Positions 7,626 through 13,990 of a stretch of DNA of 13,990 nucleotides are shown here, piece by piece; positions within the stretch are counted from its first letter, which is position 1; every line of letters starts with the position of its first letter. The stretch covers positions 1 through 13,990 of the forward strand of contig JAJZFF010000412.1 of NCBI GenBank assembly GCA_021805485.1. Direction: 5' to 3'. Made by a program: the position numbers and the translations under genes. The DNA is from Pseudomonadota bacterium. Its GTDB lineage: Bacteria; Pseudomonadota; Alphaproteobacteria; Acetobacterales; Acetobacteraceae. The notes under the pieces are model-generated. The model made no database searches. It had not been told where the DNA came from and worked only from the letters and a program-made list of their open reading frames with translations.

Positions 7626-8475
7626 CCGGCGGCTGGGCGGCGAGCGCCGCCCGCACCCGGTCGCTCGGATCGGCGAGCACGCCGTGGCGGAGCAGGAAAT
7701 CGATGATCACGAGATTGACGTTGAACTTTACCTCATCGGTCCCGGCGACGATGCCGAGCATCTCCCGGGCCGGGACGAGGCTGAAGGATTCCACCTCGCC
7801 ATCCGCCGCTTCGGGGCGGAACGACTCGTCCAGCTCGAGGTCGTAGCAGACCAGCAGGTCGCGCCGCAGCCCCTCCGGCCGCTCCATGTCATAGGCGATC
7901 CGCGCCACCGCCCGCGCTTGGGCGATCGTGCCGGCGGGAATGCTCGCCTCTTCGGCAGCTTCCTTCGCCAGCGTGTCGAACGCGCCCATTCCAGCAGAGA
8001 CGCCGCCGCCGACCAGGTTGTCCAGCTTGCCGGGATCGAGCTTCTTCGTCGCGCTCCGCCGGCCGATCCACAGATGGGGCCCGTCCGCCCGCCGCACATA
8101 GCCGTTCAGATGCACGCCGACGCCGATGACTCCGAAGGCGGGCAGCGCCCCGCGGTCGAGCGTTGCGAGCACCGGTCCGTCGATCCGGCTGCGCACGTCG
8201 AACAACTCGCCCCGCGTGCGGAAGCCGTGCGCCGGGCCGAGCGGGGTCGCCACCGCGTTCAGCCGCGCGGCCTCTTCCGGCGGAATGCTCAGCCCGCCGG
8301 GATGGGGACGCGCATAGAACGCAAGGTCCGCGGCCAGGGCGGCGCCGACATAGCCGACCGGCTCGTCGCCGATAAGGAGCGGAATCCGCCGTCCCGGCAG
8401 AACCGCCGTGCGGCACCGTGCGATACGTTCGAGCAGCGCGGCCGATACCTGCTCCTCAGTGCCGGCCATTTGCAT
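7612..8475 (-). CDS. Nudix hydrolase with DUF4743 N-terminal domain (Tnr3/YJR142W-like)
   Basis: The 287-residue product has an N-terminal region of the type found before the Nudix fold in Tnr3-like proteins (about residues 1-115), then a Nudix domain (about 116-265). The yeast relatives dephosphorylate damaged forms of thiamine diphosphate, so a metabolite-repair role is plausible but inferred. The Nudix box (157-179) keeps the metal-binding helix Glu172, Glu175 and Glu176 in K-E-A-A-E-E but differs from the canonical motif: Met163 replaces the first Glu, Lys171 the Arg and Ser178 the Gly. The V-G-G-G-V-S-A-G run just before the helix is recognisable. The start is uncertain: ATGs at 8550, 8523, 8505, 8475 and 8469 share the frame and none has a good Shine-Dalgarno. 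I chose 8475 because it avoids overlap with the divergent exporter gene starting at 8504. Confidence 0.75.
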   Translation of the reverse strand: MQMAGTEEQVSAALLERIARCRTAVLPGRRIPLLIGDEPVGYVGAALAADLAFYARPHPGGLSIPPEEAARLNAVATPLGPAHGFRTRGELFDVRSRIDGPVLATLDRGALPAFGVIGVGVHLNGYVRRADGPHLWIGRRSATKKLDPGKLDNLVGGGVSAGMGAFDTLAKEAAEEASIPAGTIAQARAVARIAYDMERPEGLRRDLLVCYDLELDESFRPEAADGEVESFSLVPAREMLGIVAGTDEVKFNVNLVIIDFLLRHGVLADPSDRVRAALAAQPPAAAD

Positions 8476-8503
8476 TTCGTGAACTGCATGCCATCTGCCG
8501 GAC

Positions 8504-10375
8504 ATGGCCCGAACCGTCGACATTGCCAAGAGCGAAAGCAGTCTCGCCACCGTGCGCTCCCTGCTGCCCTATCTCTGGCCCAAGCGCGAGCCCGGATTGC
8601 GCGTCCGCGTCGTGCTCGCCTCCCTGTGCCTGGTCCTCGCCAAGGTCGCGACCGTCATCATCCCGATCCTCTATGCGCGGGCGGTGGACGTGCTGTCGGC
8701 CAAGGCCGGCCCGCTCGCCGTGCCGGCGGCGCTGATCGTCGCCTACGCGCTGGTGCGCATCGCCTCGTCCGGCTTCGGCGAACTGCGCGACGCGCTCTTC
8801 GCCGCCGTGCAGCAGCGCGCGGCGCGGGTGATCAGCCGCGAGACCTTCGAGCATCTGCACAACCTCTCGATGCGCTTTCATCTCGACCGGCAGACCGGCG
8901 GGCTCTCGCGCATCATCCTGCGCGGCACCACCGGCATCCAGACGGTGCTGCGCCTTGCCGTGTTCAACGTGGTGCCGACGCTGATCGAACTGCTGCTGAC
9001 GGTCGGCATCCTCTGGCACATGTTCAACTGGATCTATGCCGCGATCACGCTGGTCGCGGTCGGCGGCTATCTCGGCTTCACCTTCGGCTTCACCTCCTGG
9101 CGCATCAAGTTCCGCCGCCAGATGAACGAGACCGACAACGCCGCCCAGACCAAGGCGATCGACAGCCTGCTGAATTTCGAGACGGTGAAGTATTTCGGCA
9201 ACGAGGCGCATGAAAGCGTGCGCTTCGACGCGAGCCTCGCCGCCTACGAGACGGCGGCGGTCCGCTCGCAGGTCACGCTCAACGCGCTCAATCTCGGCCA
9301 GGCCGCGATCATCGCCGTCGGCCTTGCCGTGCTGATGCTGATGGCGGCGAACGGCGTCGTCGCCGGGCGGCTGAATGTCGGCCAGTTCGTGCTGGTGAAC
9401 ACCTACCTGATCCAGCTCTACCAGCCGCTCAACTTCGTCGGCTTCGTCTATCGCGAGCTGAAGCAGGGCCTGGTCGACATGGAGCAGATGTTTTCACTCC
9501 TCCGCACCCCGCAGGAGATCTCCGACCGGGCGGATGCGAAAACCCTGCCGGCGCGGGGTGCTCCCGTGCCGGTCGAGTTCGTGGATGTCCGCTTCGGCTA
9601 CAGCCCCGATCGGGAGATCCTGCACGGCATCTCCTTCCGCGCCGAACCCGGCCGCAAGATCGCCCTGGTCGGGCCGACGGGGTCGGGCAAGTCGACCATT
9701 TCGCGGCTGCTCTTCCGCTTCTACGACGTGAGCGAGGGCGCCGTGCTGGTCGATGGCATCGACGTGCGCGACCTGACACAGGCGAGCCTGCGCGCCGCGA
9801 TCGGCGTCGTGCCGCAGGACACCGTGCTGTTCAACGACAGCATCCGCTACAACATCGCCTATGGCCGCCCCGGCGCGTCGGATGCCGAGGTCGAGCGCGC
9901 GGCCCGCCTCGCCCAGATCCACGATTTCATCATGTCGCTGCCGCAGGGCTATGCGACCACGGTGGGCGAGCGCGGCCTCAAGCTCTCGGGCGGCGAGAAG
10001 CAGCGCGTCGCCATCGCCCGCACCATCCTCAAGGATCCCCGCCTGCTGATTCTCGACGAGGCGACCAGCGCCCTCGACACGGCGACGGAGCAGGATATCG
10101 GCGCGGCGCTGCGGCAGGTCGCGCGCGACCGCACCACGCTGGTGATCGCCCATCGCCTGTCCACGGTGATCGACGCCGACGAGATCCTCGTCCTGCGCGA
10201 CGGCAACATCGTCGAGCGCGGCACCCATGCCTCGCTGCTCGCCGCCGGCGGCATCTACGCCGCGATGTGGGCCGCGCAGTCCGAGCAGATCGAGGCGGCC
10301 TCGGCCGAACAGGACCTCGCCACCGGCCCGCGCACCCGCGAGCTTCCCCTCCGCCCCGCGACGACTCCGGCCTGA
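8504..10375 (+). CDS. Atm1/HMT1-family ABC exporter (fused membrane and ATPase domains)
   Basis: A 623-residue half-transporter that works as a homodimer in the inner membrane. Residues about 30-330 hold six transmembrane helices; about 355-600 are the ATPase domain with Walker A GPTGSGKS at 390-397, LSGGEKQR signature at 494-501, Walker B L-L-I-L-D-E at 514-519 and an AHRLST histidine loop. L-N-F-E-T-V-K-Y-F-G-N-E (from residue 223) and Y-Q-P-L-N-F-V-G-F (306-314) are hallmarks of the Atm1 family, which includes mitochondrial Atm1/ABCB7 and Novosphingobium NaAtm1. Relatives export glutathione-linked sulfur species or glutathione-metal conjugates; either role is possible here. The ATG at 8504 is the first after an in-frame stop at 8480; no clear Shine-Dalgarno precedes it. 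The N-terminal cytosolic stretch is short. The next small gene follows after about 48 bases and may share its transcript. Confidence 0.92.
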   Translation: MARTVDIAKSESSLATVRSLLPYLWPKREPGLRVRVVLASLCLVLAKVATVIIPILYARAVDVLSAKAGPLAVPAALIVAYALVRIASSGFGELRDALFAAVQQRAARVISRETFEHLHNLSMRFHLDRQTGGLSRIILRGTTGIQTVLRLAVFNVVPTLIELLLTVGILWHMFNWIYAAITLVAVGGYLGFTFGFTSWRIKFRRQMNETDNAAQTKAIDSLLNFETVKYFGNEAHESVRFDASLAAYETAAVRSQVTLNALNLGQAAIIAVGLAVLMLMAANGVVAGRLNVGQFVLVNTYLIQLYQPLNFVGFVYRELKQGLVDMEQMFSLLRTPQEISDRADAKTLPARGAPVPVEFVDVRFGYSPDREILHGISFRAEPGRKIALVGPTGSGKSTISRLLFRFYDVSEGAVLVDGIDVRDLTQASLRAAIGVVPQDTVLFNDSIRYNIAYGRPGASDAEVERAARLAQIHDFIMSLPQGYATTVGERGLKLSGGEKQRVAIARTILKDPRLLILDEATSALDTATEQDIGAALRQVARDRTTLVIAHRLSTVIDADEILVLRDGNIVERGTHASLLAAGGIYAAMWAAQSEQIEAASAEQDLATGPRTRELPLRPATTPA

Positions 10376-10423
10376 GGGGCCGGCCGCCGCCATAACGATT
10401 TCATGACGCAAGGGAATGATCAG

Positions 10424-10663
10424 ATGCACCAACAAGCAACCGAGGCGCAGATCCTCGAGGCCGGCCAGATCATCGACCAGCTGGTTCATCATATGGTCGA
10501 GAAGGAGATCCCGACCATCGCCATCGCCTCGGCCCTGCTCGGCGGCGCGCTGAACCTGCTGAGCGCCTCGCTGCCCGACGAGGCCATCCTGCGGATCCTC
10601 GACAATGCGATGGAAAGCGTGCGTTCCGGCGCGCTGCGCGAGATCGACGAACCCAAGCAATAG
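10424..10663 (+). CDS. Small protein of unknown function (79 residues)
   Basis: I do not recognise a family. The start at 10424 is preferred because AGGGA lies about 8 bases upstream; an in-frame ATG at 10403 (seven more residues) has no such site. The protein is acidic overall and looks all-helical: an amphipathic N-terminal helix (A-Q-I-L-E-A-G-Q-I-I-D-Q-L-V-H-H), a short hydrophobic segment I-P-T-I-A-I-A-S-A-L-L-G-G-A-L-N-L-L around residues 30-47, then a charged helix ending in E-I-D-E-P-K-Q. The hydrophobic part is marginal for a membrane span and could equally be a helical-bundle core. Codon use matches the neighbours and the site is clean, so I believe it is a real gene. It follows the Atm1 gene on the same strand by about 48 bases and precedes the xylF promoter, so it is probably the last gene of the exporter transcript. 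Confidence 0.7.
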   Translation: MHQQATEAQILEAGQIIDQLVHHMVEKEIPTIAIASALLGGALNLLSASLPDEAILRILDNAMESVRSGALREIDEPKQ

Positions 10664-10706
10664 GGCCCCGCCGGCCGAGCGTCCGCGACAAGTCTGCATT
10701 TCCCGC

Positions 10707-10736
10707 TTGACAATGGTTCGGGCTTCACGATAGCAA
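10707..10736 (+). promoter_or_regulatory. xylF: Probable sigma70 promoter of the xylFGH operon
   Basis: A perfect -35 hexamer TTGACA (10707-10712) is followed after 18 bases by TAGCAA (10731-10736), a poor -10 (three of six consensus bases); a 17-base spacing gives ATAGCA. This is the only consensus -35 in the 164-base gap before xylF, and the sequence from here to the gene is AT-richer than the coding DNA around it. The leader would be about 85 bases. A weak -10 is usual for a regulated promoter. Confidence 0.5.
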
Positions 10737-10768
10737 CCGATTTACTACAAGGGTCAAATTAATTGGAG

Positions 10769-10786
10769 CTCCGCGGTTCGGCGGAG
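10769..10786 (+). other. Stem-loop in the xylF leader
   Basis: CTCCGC (10769-10774) pairs with GCGGAG (10781-10786) around a 6-base loop. It lies about 40 bases upstream of the xylF ATG, after the probable promoter and before the Shine-Dalgarno. It could stabilise the 5' end of the mRNA or be part of a DNA-binding site. The stem is short. Confidence 0.3.
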
Positions 10787-10827
10787 GACCGGAATTCGAT
10801 CCATCATTTCTTGGAAGAGGAAACACC

Positions 10828-11937
10828 ATGAAAATCGCGTTCCCGACGATTATTGCCGCGTCCGCGCTGGCGGTTGGCGCCTTCGGCCTGACGGCCGCGC
10901 ACGCCCAGTCGGTCACCCAGCCTTCCGTGCACCAGATCAGCAGCAAGAAGACGACGATCGCCTTCCTGCTGCCCGAGAACTCCTCGCCGCGCTATGAGCA
11001 GGTCGACCGTCCCTGGTTCATCAAGATGGCGCACGCGGCCGATCCGAACGCCAAGCTGATCGTCAGCAACGCCAATTCGAGCCCCGACACCCAGCTCAAC
11101 CAGGCCGAATCCGCGATCTCGAACGGTGCGGACGTTCTCGTCGTCGATCCGGTCGACGGCAAGGCCGGTGCCGCGATCGTCAACTACGCCGCGCGCAACC
11201 ACGTCAAGGTCATTTCCTACGACCGTCTGATCCAGGATTCGAAGCCCGATTACTACGTCTCGTTCGACAACACGAAGGTCGGCGAGCTGCAGGGCGAGTA
11301 TATCGCCAAGCACACCAAGCCCGGCGGCAGCGTGATGATGATCAACGGCGCGCCGACCGATCCGAACGCGTTCGACTTCCGCAAGGGCGCGATGAACGTG
11401 CTCGGCCCGCTCTTCAAATCCGGCAAGCTGCACCTCGCCTACTCGGTGATGACGCCGGACTGGAGCCCGCAGAACGCGTTCGAGGAAAGCCAGCAGGCGC
11501 TGACCCGGCTGCACAACAAGGTCAACGCCGTCCTCGCCGCGAATGACGGCACCGCCTCCGGCGTGATCCGCGCGCTCCAGGCGGTCGGCCTCGCCGGCAA
11601 GGTGCCGGTGACCGGCCAGGATGCGACCAATGGCGGCCTGACCTTCATCCTCGAAGGCCTGCAGTCGATGACCGTGTTCAAATACGTCCCCGAGGAAGCC
11701 GCCGCGGCGGCGGAACTCGCGGTGGCGGTGGCGACCGACACGAAGCCGCCGGCCGGCCTGCTGAACGGCAAGACCAACAACAAGATGATCGACGTCCCGT
11801 CGGTCCTGCTGAAGCCGCTCGTGGTCACCAAGGCGAATATCGCCGGCTCGGTGATCAAGTCGGGCTATACCACCTGGAAGGCGATCTGTGTGGGCCCCGC
11901 GGCCCAGGGCAAGATCTGCAAGGCCCACGGCGCCTGA
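10828..11937 (+). CDS. xylF: D-xylose-type ABC transporter substrate-binding protein
   Basis: Periplasmic sugar-binding protein of the XylF branch of the ribose/galactose-binding family, 369 residues (E. coli XylF: 330). A Sec signal peptide occupies residues 1-26 with likely cleavage after A-H-A. Segments aligning with E. coli XylF include Y-V-S-F-D-N-T-K-V-G-E-L-Q, A-A-N-D-G-T-A-S-G near the second lobe, V-T-G-Q-D-A-T and T-M/S-T-V-F-K, then I-D-V-P-S-V-L-L-K-P-L-V-V. Aspartate and asparagine residues in these motifs contact the sugar in the family. The extended C-terminus carries the only two cysteines, Cys354 and Cys364, probably a disulfide in the periplasm. A GAGGA Shine-Dalgarno lies about 8 bases before the ATG. 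Xylose is inferred from similarity; some alphaproteobacterial members carry other monosaccharides. Confidence 0.9.
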   Translation: MKIAFPTIIAASALAVGAFGLTAAHAQSVTQPSVHQISSKKTTIAFLLPENSSPRYEQVDRPWFIKMAHAADPNAKLIVSNANSSPDTQLNQAESAISNGADVLVVDPVDGKAGAAIVNYAARNHVKVISYDRLIQDSKPDYYVSFDNTKVGELQGEYIAKHTKPGGSVMMINGAPTDPNAFDFRKGAMNVLGPLFKSGKLHLAYSVMTPDWSPQNAFEESQQALTRLHNKVNAVLAANDGTASGVIRALQAVGLAGKVPVTGQDATNGGLTFILEGLQSMTVFKYVPEEAAAAAELAVAVATDTKPPAGLLNGKTNNKMIDVPSVLLKPLVVTKANIAGSVIKSGYTTWKAICVGPAAQGKICKAHGA

Positions 11938-11956
11938 TCCGGGACCATTGACGGCG

Positions 11957-11981
11957 CGGCGGACGCCCCGCGCGTCCGCCG
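11957..11981 (+). other. Intercistronic stem-loop between xylF and xylG
   Basis: CGGCGGACGC (11957-11966) and GCGTCCGCCG (11972-11981) are exact reverse complements around a 5-base loop, giving a 10-base-pair GC-rich stem followed by TTTG. It begins 19 bases after the xylF stop and ends 20 bases before the xylG ATG, just ahead of the GGGAGG ribosome site. Such hairpins after binding-protein genes commonly shield the upstream message from 3' exonucleases or partly terminate, so that far more binding protein than membrane component is made. The short T-run does not support full termination, and xylG has no promoter of its own that I can see. Confidence 0.7.
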
Positions 11982-12001
11982 TTTGCTTGGGAGGACGAGA
12001 G

Positions 12002-12811
12002 ATGAGTGCGGCAATCGCGGCTGAACCCGCCGCAGCACCCCTGCTTGAGGTGCGCGGCCTGCAAAAGCGCTACGGCGCCGTGGTCGCCCTGCGCGACGTG
12101 AACTTCACCGTCCGCCGCGGCGAGGTGACCGCCCTGCTCGGCGACAACGGTGCGGGCAAATCCACGACCATCAAGGCGATCGCCGGCGTCGCGCCGATCG
12201 ACGAGGGAGAAATCCTGCTCGAGGGAAGGCCGGTCTCGATCCGCCACCCGTCCGAGGCGACGGCGCTGGGCATCCAGACCGTGTATCAGGATCTCGCCCT
12301 CTGCGACAATCTTGGCATCTGCGCCAATCTCTATCTCGGCCGCGAACTCGTCAGCACGCCGACCGCGCTCGGCCCGCATGTGCTGCGCGATGTCGACATG
12401 GAACTCGAAGCGCGGCGGGTGCTGAAGACGCTGCGGATCAACCTGCCCGCGCTCGATACGCCGGTGGCCTCGCTCTCCGGCGGGCAGCGCCAGGCGGTCG
12501 CCATCGCCCGCGCCGTGCTGTGGGATTCGAAGCTCGTCATCATGGACGAACCCACCGCCGCCCTCGGCGTCGCCCAGACGGCGGAGGTGCTCCGCCTGGT
12601 GCGCGACCTCGCCGAGCAGGGCTATGGCGTCATTCTCATCACCCACAACATGCAGAACGTCTTCCAGGTGGCGGACAACATCGCCGTGCTGCGCCTCGGC
12701 GCCACGGTGATGGAAGCCCGCAAGAGCGACGTGACGCCGGAGCAGGTGGTCGGCGCCATCACCGGCACGCTCGCCATTCCCGGGACCGGCGCGGCAGGAG
12801 CCATGGCATGA
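12002..12811 (+). CDS. xylG: Sugar ABC transporter ATPase, single-domain XylG/FrcA type
   Basis: Cytosolic ATPase that powers the importer. The 269-residue product has one complete nucleotide-binding domain: Walker A GDNGAGKS at 47-54, Q-loop Gln96, LSGGQ at 158-162, Walker B L-V-I-M-D-E-P at 178-184 with catalytic Glu183, and His215 of the switch loop. E. coli XylG (about 510 residues) has two fused ATPase halves; this is the half-size form seen in alphaproteobacterial systems such as FrcA, presumably acting as a homodimer with two intact sites. The A-A-L-G-V-A-Q-T D-loop region and Y-Q-D-L-A-L-C-D-N-L are typical of this sugar-importer branch. The ATG at 12002 has GGAGG 7 bases upstream. 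Its stop overlaps the xylH start (ATGA), indicating translational coupling. The product continues with a short Gly/Ala-rich tail and no sign of a second domain. Confidence 0.9.
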   Translation: MSAAIAAEPAAAPLLEVRGLQKRYGAVVALRDVNFTVRRGEVTALLGDNGAGKSTTIKAIAGVAPIDEGEILLEGRPVSIRHPSEATALGIQTVYQDLALCDNLGICANLYLGRELVSTPTALGPHVLRDVDMELEARRVLKTLRINLPALDTPVASLSGGQRQAVAIARAVLWDSKLVIMDEPTAALGVAQTAEVLRLVRDLAEQGYGVILITHNMQNVFQVADNIAVLRLGATVMEARKSDVTPEQVVGAITGTLAIPGTGAAGAMA

Positions 12812-13990
12812 GCAGCGTGCAGCATCCGGAGCAGAAATCCGAGCAGAAATCCCCGTTCAGGCGCTGGCTGACCGGGGTCGCGCAATCGACCGATCTCGGC
12901 ATGCTGCCGGTGATCGCGGCACTCATCGTCATCTGGATCGTGTTCGAGACGCTGAACGCCAACTTCCTGACCCCGCGCAACCTCTCCAATCTCGCGGCCC
13001 AGATCGTCGTCACCGGCACGCTGGCGCTGGCCGAAATCTACATCATCCTGCTCGGCATGATCGACCTGTCGATCGGCTGGAACTCGGTTCTCGCCGCGTC
13101 GGTGTTCTCGCTGGCCACGGTGTTCTTTCACCTGCCGGTCGGCGTCGGCATCGTGCTTGGAATCGCGCTGGCGACCGGCCTTGGTTTCCTCCAGGGCATG
13201 GTGGTCTCGCGGATCGGCGTGCCGAGCTTCGTCGTCACCCTCGGCGGCGGCATGATCGCCGAGGGCCTGACGCTCGCGATCCTGACGCCGCATGGCGGAT
13301 CGGTGCCGCTGGCGGACAATTTCACCACCGCGATCGGCACGCTCAATCTCGATCCGCTGTGGTCGTGGGTGCTGAGCCTGCTGCTGTTCGGCGCCTATGC
13401 CGCGGTCACGCTGAACGGCATCCGCAAGCGCACGGCGAGCGGCCACGAGGGCGGGTTCGCCGCGACGATGCGGCTGGTCGGCGTCGCCATCATGCTGTTC
13501 GGCGCGGTGTTCATGCTGAACGCCTATCGCGGCGTGCCGTTCCTGCTCATGATCTTCCTGATCGCGCTGTTCGCCTCGGCCTTCGTCACCAAGTCCACCC
13601 GCTTCGGCCGGCATCTCTACGCGGTCGGCGGCAATGCCGAGGCGGCGCGCCGCGCCGGCATCTCGGTGAAGGGGATTCAGCTCGCCGTCTTCATCATCGC
13701 CGGCTTCCTTGTCGGCCTCGCCGGCTATCTCGATGCGGCACGCCTCGGCGTCGCCTCCGCCTCGGTCGGCAATGGCGACATCATGCTCAACGCCGTCGCC
13801 GCGGCGGTGATCGGCGGCACCTCGCTGTTCGGCGGGCGCGGCAGCGTCTATGGCGCGCTGTTCGGCGCGCTGGTGATCGCGAGTGTCAGCAACGGCATGA
13901 ACCTGCTCGGCGCCGCCTCATCGGTGCGCTTCATCGTCGAGGGGCTGATCCTGCTGGCTGCGATCACCATCGACACCATCCTCCGCCTCC
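12808..13990 (+). CDS. xylH: Xylose-type ABC transporter permease (truncated by window end)
   Basis: Inner-membrane permease of the BPD_transp_2 family. 394 codons are visible without a stop; E. coli XylH is 393 residues and the last visible residues align with its final helix, so only a few codons are missing. About ten hydrophobic helices are apparent. The coupling-loop motif GGNAEAARRAG is at residues 274-284, and I-G-G-T-S-L-F-G-G-R-G-S follows, as expected. L-N-A-Y-R-G-V-P-F resembles the L-N-D-Y-R-G-V-P of E. coli XylH and supports the xylose-type assignment over RbsC or FrcC. The start overlaps the xylG stop by four bases. A 12-base sequence is repeated in tandem at 12829-12852, giving E-Q-K-S twice in the cytosolic N-terminal tail; the tail is not conserved in the family. 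Confidence 0.92.
   Translation, partial: MSSVQHPEQKSEQKSPFRRWLTGVAQSTDLGMLPVIAALIVIWIVFETLNANFLTPRNLSNLAAQIVVTGTLALAEIYIILLGMIDLSIGWNSVLAASVFSLATVFFHLPVGVGIVLGIALATGLGFLQGMVVSRIGVPSFVVTLGGGMIAEGLTLAILTPHGGSVPLADNFTTAIGTLNLDPLWSWVLSLLLFGAYAAVTLNGIRKRTASGHEGGFAATMRLVGVAIMLFGAVFMLNAYRGVPFLLMIFLIALFASAFVTKSTRFGRHLYAVGGNAEAARRAGISVKGIQLAVFIIAGFLVGLAGYLDAARLGVASASVGNGDIMLNAVAAAVIGGTSLFGGRGSVYGALFGALVIASVSNGMNLLGAASSVRFIVEGLILLAAITIDTILRL

Noticed and set aside
9494..10699. A 401-codon minus-strand open frame opposite the Atm1 ATPase domain and the small gene.
   Set aside because: No recognisable motif; the plus strand has complete Walker A, signature and Walker B motifs over the same bases.
10804..11928. 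A 374-codon minus-strand open frame opposite xylF.
   Set aside because: It mirrors xylF almost exactly, lacks a ribosome site or domain, and xylF has a signal peptide and clear family similarity.
12829..12852. Tandem 12-base repeat (two copies) at the 5' end of xylH.
   Set aside because: In frame, only two copies, and in a non-conserved cytosolic tail; most likely a simple slippage duplication without function.
12622..13614. A 330-codon minus-strand open frame opposite xylG and xylH.
   Set aside because: Charged low-complexity product; the plus strand encodes the ATPase end and a polytopic permease with the expected coupling-loop motif.

Overview
The window is high-GC bacterial DNA with dense coding on both strands and no rRNA, tRNA, CRISPR array, transposase or phage gene that I can see. 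An FtsZ-binding FzlA protein, an Atm1-type exporter with the alphaproteobacterial/mitochondrial signature, a plant-like class II DAHP synthase and a half-size sugar ABC ATPase all point to an alphaproteobacterium. Acetobacteraceae (for example an Acidiphilium-like genome) is my best guess, but it is inference only. Gene content is ordinary chromosomal housekeeping plus one sugar-uptake operon; no gene-free gap exceeds about 220 bases.

Layout. Positions 1-3088 hold three minus-strand genes: glutathione reductase (gor), class II DAHP synthase, and the start of a probable nicotinate phosphoribosyltransferase cut by the window edge. Divergent from gor is a KefB/KefC-type glutathione-gated K+/H+ antiporter with a fused RCK domain (3305-5116). 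It converges, with only 6 bases between, on a minus-strand sorAB pair encoding a Tat-exported sulfite dehydrogenase and its monohaem cytochrome c (5123-6740). An AT-richer gap separates sorA from plus-strand fzlA (6922-7590), which converges on a Tnr3-like Nudix hydrolase gene (minus, 7612-8475). That gene is nearly head to head with an Atm1-family ABC exporter (8504-10375). A small orphan protein gene follows (10424-10663). From a probable sigma70 promoter at about 10707 starts xylF-xylG-xylH, a xylose-type ABC importer; xylH runs off the right edge only a few codons before its expected end.

How the genes fit together. Several neighbours touch glutathione chemistry: Gor regenerates GSH, Kef antiporters are gated by GSH and its adducts, Atm1 proteins export GSH/GSSG-type compounds, and FzlA has a glutathione transferase fold although it works in cell division. 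Sulfite, the SorAB substrate, reacts with disulfides. This may be coincidence of gene order, since the strands alternate and no single operon joins them. The xylFGH operon is a separate unit with an intercistronic hairpin after the binding-protein gene and a single-domain ATPase in place of the usual tandem-domain XylG.

I found no convincing undescribed system. The items most worth a second look are the 79-residue orphan downstream of Atm1, the very tight head-to-head Nudix/Atm1 arrangement, the degenerate Nudix box, and the control region of xylF.
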